DNA from: Heracleum sosnowskyi
Lineage: Eukaryota > Streptophyta > Magnoliopsida > Apiales > Apiaceae
Direction: 5' to 3'
Length of the DNA stretch: 64,000 nucleotides
NCBI GenBank assembly: GCA_030848705.1
Contig: CM061236.1
Coordinates: 139,863,970-139,927,969 of the forward strand
Shown here in pieces: positions 54,917-64,000 of this stretch (its first letter is position 1; every line of letters starts with the position of its first letter). The position numbers and the translations under genes were made by a program. A model generated the notes under the pieces. The model was not told the DNA's origin. It saw only the letters and a list, made by a program, of their open reading frames with translations, and made no database searches.

Positions 54917-56666
54917 CTAAGTCGCGCTTCGCAACGGCCTTATAATAATTTCTCTAAAAATATTAAAAAAATTCTACAAAAATCCTTTTCAAATGAAATA
55001 AATAATTATATTTATAACATAAAGTTTTTTTTGGATTTTTCGTGGTGTATCGAGCATTCACGAAAATTATGAATAAATATAGAAAAAGACAATTGTTTAA
55101 TATATTCATTATTTAACTATTATGTTGAATATTAATATATTAATTACCATTTTATTAAGCATTGTCAAGGCCTGAACCCTGATGTTTCAATCAAATTCTA
55201 CTCAAGTATCCTACAGTTAAAGTGATACCTCCATCTACCAATCAACGATTACAACAACGAATATGTTAGAAGTACAAAATTTGCACCTAAATTTTTTTCC
55301 AAATACACATGTCATTTCAAAATAAAACCCGGCTTAATATTTGTCATTTTAAAATTTTATATCTACTATATAAATTACATGATTTTCAAATTTGTTTTGT
55401 ATTCTTGACGTATAATACAATAGTTACAAAAACTTATCTTTATAACCTTAAAGATAAATTTTTAAAATTTTCTTTTTGAGGAATTTTGGACCATAACCTA
55501 CATTAAATAACGATGAGATAAACTACACAAAAAGAGACAATATATATGTCACTTTTATCAAAATATAAAAACTAAATTAAATTACGTATAATCTCAACCG
55601 GAGATTCGTGTGAATGAGAATTGATATGTACAAAACGTTATGGTACATACATCCACTTTCTTAATTCGATAATACAACTAACGTCATCAAATTCATCTTT
55701 TTTTAGTACAATAGAACTTTTGCAAATATTCTAAAATCAATAAACAATACAAAGATTTGTTAAAGTAGAACATAAATTAAGTCTTCAACTAATATGCCAT
55801 CACTTTTCTATGTATCTTATATTATATTTAGAGCTTGTGCACCTTTGATATTTAAATTAAAATAATACATTATACTCGGATTAACTGGATGGTTGGGCTC
55901 CCTCCATGACTTCTCTCTCTGTTGTATATGTACTGGTACATATGAATAACAGAAAAACTACCAAACATGTCAATAACAACTTACAATCTTGGAGAACTAT
56001 TTATGCAAAGATAAACCAAACATGTCACTAACATCGATATTAATATTAGACCAAAAACAAAAACACGATGAAGCCAATTAACAACACATACATACATGAA
56101 AAGAAAATATATTTTTTTGGCTTTGCAACTTTAAAATTTATATAGGGGTGTGTATATTTAGTTTACTTCGTTAGTAAATATCTTAAAGGTAAGAATAATT
56201 ATATTTAGTTTCCTATTTTAGTAAAGATTTGGAAGGCAATTGAGATATTGTCTAACAAAAAAATTTAGGAAAATATTAAAATTGTATATTTAGTTTTCCA
56301 ATTAATTTATTTTAGTTTCCTCATTTAGTTAATATTTTAAAGGCAAATGAGATATTTTATTTTAAAGGAAATAAAATTTATATCTAGTTTCTTCGTTTAG
56401 TAAATATTTGGAAGACAATTGAGATATTGTCTAACAAAAAAATTTAGAAAAATCTTAAAATTGTATATTTAGTTTCCTCCATTAATAAAGATTTTAAAGT
56501 CATTGATATATTTTAGTTTCCTCCATTAGTGAATATTTTAAAGGCAATTGAGATATTTTCGAATTTTTGATTTTAATAATTCAAAAAATTGAGAAAATTA
56601 GAAAAATATATCGAAGCGATTTGAGAGGCGCCACCTCACAACCCTCGTCTTCTCCTTTATATAAGT
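54917..56666 (-). mobile_element. Non-autonomous Helitron B, carrying a DC1-remnant copy
   Basis: 3' end: hairpin-like GCCGTTGCGAAGCGCGAC then TTAG|T at 54916. 5' end near 56666 with ACTTATATAAAGGAGAAGAC and GTGGCGCCTCTCAAATCG, matching Helitron A. Subterminal repeats with TTTAGTTTCCTCCATTAGT lie at 56150-56570. The segment 55152-55345 is a copy of 42066-42255. Confidence 0.6.
55152..55345 (+). repeat. Copy of the DC1-remnant segment 42066-42255
   Basis: About 190 bp almost identical to 42066-42255 (e.g. ATTAAGCATTGTCAAGGCCT, CTACCAATCAACGATTACAA) with only one or two differences noticed. It lies inside Helitron B, 235 bp from its 3' end. Confidence 0.9.
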
Positions 56667-56953
56667 ATATATTGATATTGATTTTATTTTGAAGAAAGTT
56701 TAGTCGACTATAAGGTAATTAAAATTTTCATTACTGAAGATTTAAAAGATAATTTAGATATTTTATAACTTTTAATATCATTAATTCAAAATTTTGAGAA
56801 AATTAGAAAAATACATCAAGACAATTTAAGAGGCGCCTCTCATATCGTCTAGCGCCTCTCATATTGTCTCCATAATATTTTTCTCGATTAAAAAAATGAT
56901 AAGAAATAAATTAGTAAATAAATTGAATTAATAAAGTAAGTTTAGGAGAATAA

Positions 56954-57553
56954 TCAATACTATTATATAATAGACGAAACATTAAAAGTTTGGTTGGTCG
57001 GTATGGTACGTTGTGATTTTACTTAATTGCCTTTAACTGTATTTCGTGTTTTTACTTAATTAACCTTACTTATTTATAGAAATATATATTATTAAATAAT
57101 AATATTACCTATTTATAATCAATTACATTTTTTTTACCTAAAATACATTATTTTTTTAACAAATTCCCATATTTATTAAATTCATTTTTGTTTCCAAAAA
57201 TATCATAGGAAACTCTTTACTTATTTATTTTAAAAAGAATTTAAATACTTTTAATTATTAAATTTTAAAACCTCATTTTCCAAAAATATCACGGATATTT
57301 ATCTTTTTAAACTAAATATATGTTATATTTTTTATTTTTTCTTATTAAAACCCCTCATTTTCCAAAAATATAACGGGCAAACTCTTACTTATTTATTTTA
57401 AAATATGTTTTAATGTTTTTAATTAATTAAAAGTATTTAGCTATTTTAAAATGGATACTTATTTTTTTTTAACAAATATAATTAATAAAATATTAAAAAT
57501 ATAATAATAAAATACTAATTAACAATCCGTGCATCGCACGGGTTTTAAGCTAG
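56954..57553 (+). mobile_element. Short non-autonomous Helitron D (600 bp)
   Basis: Starts TCAATACTATTATATAATAG after host A, the standard plant Helitron 5' form, and ends with hairpin CCGTGCATCGCACGG, GTTTTAAG and CTAG before host T at 57554. Both diagnostic ends and the A/T insertion site are present. AT-rich interior, no ORF. Confidence 0.8.
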
Positions 57554-58427
57554 TAGTATAATATACATGAACTCATACAATGCACGGGATGTTAAAATTG
57601 TTGAAATAATAAAAATATTTAAAAATAATCATGTTTCACACTGGTTATAAGTTAATATGTTAAACATATTTTGAAAAACTTCTCTATTATAATTTTTTTT
57701 CTTTTTTTTAATAATTACATTACATAGAGTAATAAACATAATTAATTTATTACTACAAAACTTGATTATTATCATTGTTGTGAAACGATGCAGACGGATC
57801 AACAATATATCCATATTTCAAAAAAGGGTGCGTTAGTTTAGTTTTAAAGTTATACAACACCAACTCAACTGATGAATACGATTCTTCGGTTGATAATAAG
57901 TAATTTTACTTAATTATTTTTATTTATTTTTAAAAAAATATTATTAAATAATAATTTTATTTAGAATTAATTACTTTTTCAGCTAAAATGCATTATTTTT
58001 TCTAATTTATTTTAACAAAATCCCCTTTTTTTCTAGAAAAATAATCGGCAATTACCTTTTTCAACTAAAGCATGTTACTTTTTCTATTTTCCCTTAACAC
58101 CTCATTTTCCAAAAATATCACGGAAAAACTCTTGCTTATTTATTTTAAAACTATTTTAATACTTATAATTACGGGCAATTATCTTTTTCAACATAAACAT
58201 GTTACTTTTTCTATTTTTCTTTTCTAAAACCCCTCCTTTTCAAAAAATATCACGGACAAATCGTTTCTTATTTACTTTTAAAACTATTTTAATATTTTTA
58301 ATTATTTGAAAAAGTTTAACACGCCTACTTAATTTTTTCTAAAAAATGCAATTAATAAAATATTAAAACGTAAATAATAAAAATAATAATCATTAAAAAT
58401 AATTTATGAATCGGATTTTAAGCTAGT
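57554..58427 (+). mobile_element. Older relative of Helitron D
   Basis: Ends GATTTTAAGCTAG|T at 58427 after a decayed hairpin, and shares blocks with D (ATTTTCCAAAAATATCACGG, TTTTTAATTATT). The 5' end is not clear; the left limit is arbitrary. Confidence 0.45.
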
Positions 58428-59930
58428 ACATATAAAAAGGAGTTCTTAATAAACACAAGCGACATGAAGGCTGAAATTTTTTCTTGAACTCGAACACAGT
58501 TTAATCAGAAAAAATCAACAAATAAAAATTTAAATGACAAATTAAAAACTTAAACTTCTGCTATAAAGGCTCTTGTTCCAGACATTTGTAAGAAAAAGTA
58601 TCAAATACATGTTGACTATCTTGAATTTGAACATGTGATTGGTTTTCATAACCTTTTGACCAGGTAGCAATATGCAAAATAATTTAACAAAAGAAAAAGT
58701 GAAAGCCTAACGTGCACCTGATTGCACCTGATTGGATATTCAATCTATTATCAGTTGCTGGCCCATATTCAAGATTATGAAATGGAAAAAAAAAATTACT
58801 CGGGAGTGTAGTATCTTGATAATATATATGGTAGTTGTAATAAGATAAGTGGTCAGCAGATTTTTTACCTTCTACAATATTAAGAAATATGCAATTAAAC
58901 ATTCAACAATTTAATTTTAAAAAAAAAACTATATTTATTTAATGAGGGTCAAAAATTGAAAAAAAATGAACATGTAACTAATAATACTTTTAAAGAATTA
59001 ACAAATACTGCAATACATGAACTGATGAACTGCTTAGGTTAGATTTTAGAAAACATTAGTGAGATATCAAAACTTTAAAATCACCAATAATAAAAAAACT
59101 GATTAAAATCATTCAAGTATGATAAAATAATATCATTCATCGATTTAATGAGTGATAGTTTGCCAAAGTTTGATGAGAAAAAGATCACGATCATTAGTTT
59201 CATGCCTGATGATGAGGTGCCATCACCCGACCACTTCCATTGATCATCAATTTGAAGTTGCATCATGGTGCATATTGAATTGTTGATCTTGCCCTACAAA
59301 ACAAAAGAAATAAAAATATTAATAAATCAGGTAAGTACATGGAGATAAATTAACATAATTAAAAATCGCATGAGTTCTTGAGAAAGATAATAGTATTGGT
59401 GTTCTCGTAACTCATAAAACTTTTATTTCCTCTGTATATATAGTTTTTTTTTATTATAGAATTTGATTTGATTTTATAGAATTTAATTAAAAAAATTAAA
59501 TTCTAAATAGAATTGACTTTTAGATATCTATTGTCTTTCCTATAAATTCGGATGTAAATAAGGAAATTCAATTTTATTGAATTAAAATTGAGAAGTTCTA
59601 AAAATAAGATAAATATTTTCTGGACGCTCTGAGAGTTTTAAAGATATAATATAATATAAAATTTGATTAGATGTATCATTTTTCGATGACTTATCTTCTA
59701 TAAGTATTTTTTTTCTATCTATTTGGAGTTATAAAAGTAAATTCAAATTTCTGGTATAATTTCTCGACGACTTATCTTTTATAAGTATTATTTTTGTTAT
59801 AAAAGGAAATTTAAATTTCTAGATGTTATAAAAGTAAATTCAAAATTCTAATTTAAAATAGAGGAGTTCTAGAAAAATAAAAAAATATGATCAAATATAA
59901 ATTAGAGGTTATACTTACCTTTTATACAAT
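58428..59930. other. AT-rich spacer, perhaps inside a Helitron
   Basis: No supported gene. The minus strand at 59290-59200 has an acceptor-like TTTGTTTTGTAG followed by a short open stretch (MQLQIDDQWKWSGDGT), possibly a captured exon fragment, but no family was recognised. Confidence 0.3.
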
Positions 59931-60212
59931 AAGGAAGTTGTAATAATTTTCTAAATCAAAAAAAGTTTTATCAAGTCCTACAAATTCGAAAATAATAAGG
60001 AAGTTGTAATAATTTTCTAAATCAAAGAAAATTCTATCAAGTCCTACAAATTCGAAAATAATAAGGAAGTTGTAATAATTTTCTAAATCAAAGAAAATTC
60101 AATCAAGTCCTACAAATTCGAAAATAATAAAGAAGTTGTAATAATTTTCTAAATCAAAGAAAGTTCTATCAAATCCTACAAATTCGAAAATAATAAGGTA
60201 GTTGTAATTATT
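59931..60212. repeat. 66-bp tandem repeat, about 4.3 copies
   Basis: AAGGAAGTTGTAATAATTTT starts at 59931, 59997, 60063, 60129 and 60195 (partial), exactly 66 bp apart, with only a few base changes between units. Confidence 0.93.
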
Positions 60213-60312
60213 AAAATTAAAAAGTGTGAAAAATTGAGAAAATTAGAAAAATAGAATGGAGCGATTCTAGAGGCGATAACTCACCGCCCCCGTGTTCTCC
60301 TTTATATTGATT
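60213..60312 (-). mobile_element. 5' end of Helitron C
   Basis: GGAGCGATTCTAGAGGCG...GTGTTCTCCTTTATAT matches the 5' terminal block of Helitrons A and B. Its own 3' end was not located; the 66-bp repeats lie inside it. Confidence 0.5.
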
Positions 60313-60439
60313 GATTGTAGTTTTTGTGGATAACAGGTGGATTTTATTGGTTAATGGATGAACTTCATTGCAAAAAAAAAAAGAAAAAAAGAAACTAGTA
60401 AATTAGAAATGGGCAAAACTGTACATTGAGATGTCGCAG

Positions 60440-61318
60440 TAATTTTGAAAAGTTAGTTAAGTCAGCGTCGCGGTTAGGGTAATTTTCCCTTCCTAATCAA
60501 ATATCCAGGAAGCTCTTCCTCTGTTCGCCCTTCTGATCGTCATCTTTTTTACCGTGCAGTCTTCGGTTCCAAGACAAATTCTTTATTTTTGTACGGTAAA
60601 ACTTAGTTATTTTAATCCTATAATATCGAATTAACTTTGATGATTAGGGTTTCATTTCCATAATTGTTACATATAATGTGTGATTTAAACTCTTTGATTC
60701 ATTATCCAAACCTTTGCAGTGTGTGCATGTGCAAATTTGATAGTGATCGCACAAATGTTGATGACATATTCATGCATTTTTTGTTTTTGATTTCCTTGAT
60801 CAGGTTTTTAGTTAGGTTTCGGTGGCATGATAACGGAAATAGTGAATTTCATAGTTAAGGTCATCGTGTAAAGTGTAACGATATGCTTAATTGTCCCAAC
60901 AGGGTATCTATAATAGTAAGTGGTTAATGTGAAGGACTTAAAATACGGTGCGTCTACGAAAACAGACTAGCCTTTACATTTGTAGGGGTAGGGAATAAAG
61001 TCTACGTACATCTCAAACCTACTTAGGAGTGAGAGATATTGTATATTAGGATTGATTTGGCGCCTCTCCATTGTTCGGTGTGAATTAAGGATGTTGCCCT
61101 AAAATGAAACCGTCAATTCCCACTTACTCCTAAATAATAAAGTTTTGTGCTGGTTGTATATACACTGCAAGAAAAAAGGCATGTTTATAGTTGTGATATG
61201 TTTTTTTTTGCTAACCTTATAGTTGTGATATGTTTGCATATCCTCTAAAATTCTTTTTACTTTTAGGTCACTGGCTCACTGCTGTGTTCAATTACCAGGG
61301 TACAATTTTCTATACTCC
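60440..61318 (+). promoter_or_regulatory. Promoter and split 5' UTR of the thioredoxin gene
   Basis: A C/T-rich leader at about 60485-60595 ends TACG|GTAAAA (donor). An acceptor ACTTTTAG ends at 61266, followed by 52 bp of leader to the ATG at 61319. The intron contains a chance 64-codon frame. The Helitron C end lies about 170 bp upstream of the leader. Confidence 0.45.
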
Positions 61319-63228
61319 ATGGGAGGTTGCTTAACCAAGGTAATTTGTAATTATGAAAATTACATATAAGATGGTTAGGAAATTATGATCCACTTTTTTA
61401 AACGTAATTTTAGTTATATTTTATAAAGGATGGAGGAAGTTGATGACAGCAAAGCTATTTAAATTCATGATCAAAGAGCTTAATTAGTTACAAACCATAG
61501 TTCATAAAGATTAAGGAACTTAGGAATTAATGTGAAAGTGCACAAGATCTTCTTCATGCTTATGAGCTTAGCCCTGTTTTGTGAAGTGCAGTCATGCCTT
61601 CATCTGATGCTCTTCTTGATTACCATCCGCTTTCTCTTTTGCACTAGCTGCTAGAACCACAGCCTGATCATGATAATCTGCAGCCTCCTGTGTAGATGAC
61701 TTAACCATATCAGAGCTAGAATAGCCTGCAGTCTCTCGTGTGGAGAACTTGCTCAGAGAAGAACGGACATCAATGTCCTCTAGAGTCTAGACCATCTATC
61801 GAAACAGATCAACCTAGGAAAGTGGACGATTCAAACAGCATAGATCATATTTGTTGGCTTGAAACCTCTAACCATCTTATAGCAGCTATGGATATCCTCA
61901 ACCTAGGGTCTAGGGATGATCATTCTTGAGTTTTTTTGTATCTCCTCCTCTTCATTTTCTTCCTTGATCCGGCTTTGCATCAGTTGTGCAATTTCTAACT
62001 GATGCTTGTATATCCTCATCTCCCTTTCAGTTTATTGCTCTAGCTCAATAACTGACATTGTGGCAAAACCAAAGTTTATGTTGTCTAGTTATTTCTGTAT
62101 CAGAAACATGACATGTATTAAAGGTTTTTATGGCGTAGTTCTCGTATGCATTTAGATTATACATGGCAGTATTGTGTACAGTATACATATATATATGTTT
62201 ATTGCAACAAACAGAAAGCAAATTATGCCTCACTTTTGACCTCTGGCCTTCCTTATTTTATTTGTATTAGTAACTAACTTGTTAACAACAATTTCTGGTC
62301 ATGATCATTATGTCATATGTTCTTCCATTTTGTCCATTTGATAGACTTTCAAAAAAAGTGTTCAGAAGGTTCCTACGCAAAGGCTTGGAGGACAAGACGT
62401 AACGACCATAACTACCATCAATCAATGGGAAGAAAAGTTATCAGAATCAAAAAGGGATAATAAGATAGTAAGTAAAAATGATTTTTTTTTTGTTTTTTGC
62501 CTTATATATGTATTCTCAAGTAGTTATGAGTATTCAAAATCCCCATATTGAATATATAAGTGTTGTTAGTTGCGCAACGTATGTGTTATAACTTGCAACA
62601 TGTTCCTGACAAGTAGGAGTTGTATACTGTAAATTCGCAAAAAAAAAAAAAAGAATTGTCTACTGTTCTATCAATGTCATTAGTAGTAGCCCTAATAATC
62701 TAAGGTGTTTGCTACAAATTCTATATGGCACATTTTAATTTTTTTTCTTTTCACCAAAATAATAGATGGTGGTAAGTTTTGGTGCATCATGGTGCGGTCC
62801 TTGTAAAGCAATATTACCAGTTTTTACAGAACTTGCCGACAAATATCCCTCTTTAATGTTCTTAACGGTGGACGTTGACGGACTAGCTGTAAGTGTTATT
62901 ACTGACCTGCTAGTATTTCACTTTTTTCCCATAAAAAATGTGCAATTCAACTCTGATTGGAGTAGTACATACTGAAAAAATAAATTGATATATGAGATTG
63001 TGAATTTTTCTACCTACACACAACTTCATTTTAGCAAAATTTTGCCGTTTATGATCTTGGTGTTATGCTCCATTGCAGGAGTTCAGTACATCTTGGGATA
63101 TCAAAGCCACCCCTACTTTTTTCTTCCTGAAAAATGGACGAGAAGTTGATAAACTTGTGGGGGCAAACAAGGAAGAGCTCCAAAGGAAGGTAGCAGGTGT
63201 TGCCAATTCTCAGACCAAGTTGATATAA
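61319..63228 (+). CDS. Thioredoxin h, H9-like, with putative acylated N-terminus
   Basis: Four coding exons: 61319-61339, 62345-62467, 62766-62888 and 63079-63228, all GT/AG, giving 138 residues. The start MGGCLTK has Gly2 and Cys4, a myristoylation/palmitoylation pattern known in the Arabidopsis H9 relatives and linked to membrane association and cell-to-cell movement. The active site is canonical WCGPC in exon 3 (SFGASWCGPCKAILP), followed by FLTVDVDGLA and, in exon 4, SWDIKATPTFFFLKNG with the cis-Pro (TPT) and KLVGANKEEL. The family reduces protein disulfides using NADPH-thioredoxin reductase or glutathione/glutaredoxin. The length and domain are complete. Intron 1 is about 1 kb and holds foreign-looking sequence. 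Identification as h-type is firm; H9 orthology is inferred. Confidence 0.95.
61530..62045 (-). other. Gene-like fragment inside thioredoxin intron 1
   Basis: Base composition is richer in GC than the rest of the intron. The minus strand at 62035-61940 reads as a charged helical stretch (IYKHQLEIAQLMQSRIKEENEEEE), then stops and frame breaks follow. Looks like a decayed, inserted piece of a coding gene; source not recognised. Confidence 0.3.
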
Positions 63229-63868
63229 TTCTCTGTATTTAATCAATGTAACTATCGTAAAAATAGATATACTCGCCACTGTTTGGAAATGAGGAAAAAG
63301 CTTTAGATTCAACAAATTAAGGGAACAGGACACTCATTTCCAGGCGAAGGTGAGTATATTCTGGGATCAAGTTGTAGATTAATTGATTAAATGCTTTGAA
63401 ATGGCAATACAATCTATAAATCTGATAGTTGTTTTTTATTTGAAGAGTTAGTCAATGTGATTTTAAACTTTTTACAACATGCTTCTGGCCCTCGAGCAAA
63501 TGTTGATAAATTCCTAAGAGTCAATTTTTTTTTAAAAATGTACATTTCACGATATTATTAGTGTGTTCTATACACCAGATTATATTACATGTTATGATTT
63601 TGTTGTTTTTACTTTTTTTAATGGCTTGCAATCAAGATGCTTAATTTGGGATATTGTCACAAAAATATTAACTTCATATACTGGAAAATTGACTCAGAAA
63701 TTTTATGATTTTTAAAGAATTTAAGTAAAGGAGATACAAAGATCAGTAAAAAAAAAAAAAAAAAAAAAAGATCAGTTCATTTTCAATGATCTAAGAATGC
63801 ATAATTATTTGTGAACTCAATGGAGATAACTCTCATGTAGTAACGAGAGAGGGGGAAGGGTAATTTAA
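63229..63868. other. Intergenic region with a poly(A) tract flanked by direct repeats
   Basis: Presumed 3' UTR of the thioredoxin gene, then AT-rich spacer. At 63738-63779 a run of about 22 A is flanked on both sides by AAGATCAGT. Confidence 0.5.
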
Positions 63869-64000
63869 TTACACAGCAGCAAGAGATGTTGCAGCCTTGA
63901 TAAGCAAACCAAATAGAAGAAATGGGGTGGAGAAAAAAGGGCTGTGATCACTCTCCAATTCATTTACCTCTGATGGCGGCCATCTCTTAATCATCGCATC
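63869..64000 (-). CDS. Possible C-terminal exon of an unknown gene (partial, off right edge)
   Basis: On the minus strand one frame is open from the window edge (64000) to TAA at 63871-63869: 43 codons ending LLFGLLIKAATSLAAV. Composition is protein-like (RWPPSEVNELESDH, then a hydrophobic C-terminal segment that could be a membrane anchor), and GC is higher than in the flanking spacer. The family is not recognised. It could be a chance frame. Confidence 0.35.
   Translation of the reverse strand, partial: DAMIKRWPPSEVNELESDHSPFFSTPFLLFGLLIKAATSLAAV

Noticed and set aside
59081..59266. Captured exon (MQLQIDDQWKW...) on the minus strand
   Set aside because: Acceptor-like signal is present but no recognisable domain or second exon; left as a remark only.
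59931..60212. CRISPR array
   Set aside because: Units are contiguous 66-bp repeats without unique spacers, in plant nuclear DNA.
61738..61929. 63-codon plus-strand ORF in thioredoxin intron 1
   Set aside because: Overlaps the antisense gene-like fragment and lacks any recognisable motif.

Overview
The window is nuclear DNA from a flowering plant, most likely a eudicot. Evidence: intron-containing genes of plant families (a plastid SufC/ABCI6 ATPase, an LRR receptor-like pseudokinase, a DC1 Cys/His-rich protein, an h-type thioredoxin), AT-rich spacers, and plant LTR retrotransposons primed by initiator tRNA-Met, hAT and CACTA elements and Helitrons. The species cannot be fixed from the sequence.

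Layout. 0-1.4 kb: first three exons of a plastid SufC-type ABC ATPase gene (minus strand, running off the left edge). 1.9-2.6 kb: a hAT-type MITE with an 8-bp target duplication. 3-31.6 kb: a nested stack. Fragments of a CACTA element enclose a Helitron whose RPA1-like gene is dead; the Helitron is split by a 16.5-kb Copia element (8317-24792); the Copia pol gene is itself split by a truncated second Copia. The large Copia carries a 1686-codon intact additional ORF between pol and the 3' LTR, plus a small acidic ORF. The 5-mer GACAG/CTGTC is strongly clustered in its LTRs, its leader and its coding DNA. A 176-bp tandem array lies at 29.6-31.4 kb.

32.6-36.9 kb: a DC1 (C1-like zinc finger) gene fused in frame to the pseudokinase domain of the nearby LRR receptor kinase. 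It is now broken by a 1-nt frameshift and by a nearly new 1.1-kb TRIM inserted in an exon. 37.1-42.3 kb: a remnant of a second DC1 gene split by a decayed short-LTR Copia. 42.3-48.9 kb: spacer with MITEs, a 449-bp tandem duplication, a SINE-like head and microsatellites. 49.6-52.2 kb: the intact LRR receptor-like pseudokinase that is the probable donor of the kinase part of the fusion. 53.2-60.3 kb: a field of Helitrons, two head-to-tail, one carrying a copy of the DC1 remnant. 60.5-63.2 kb: a thioredoxin h (H9-like) gene with a putative acylated N-terminus. At the right edge is the possible last exon of a minus-strand gene.

How the parts relate. The two kinase loci share near-identical second exons, the same splice phase and similar 3' UTRs, so they come from one recent segmental duplication that created the DC1-kinase chimera. 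Transposons have since broken the chimera and copied part of its neighbour. All coordinates, splice sites and identities were read by eye; no database search was run.
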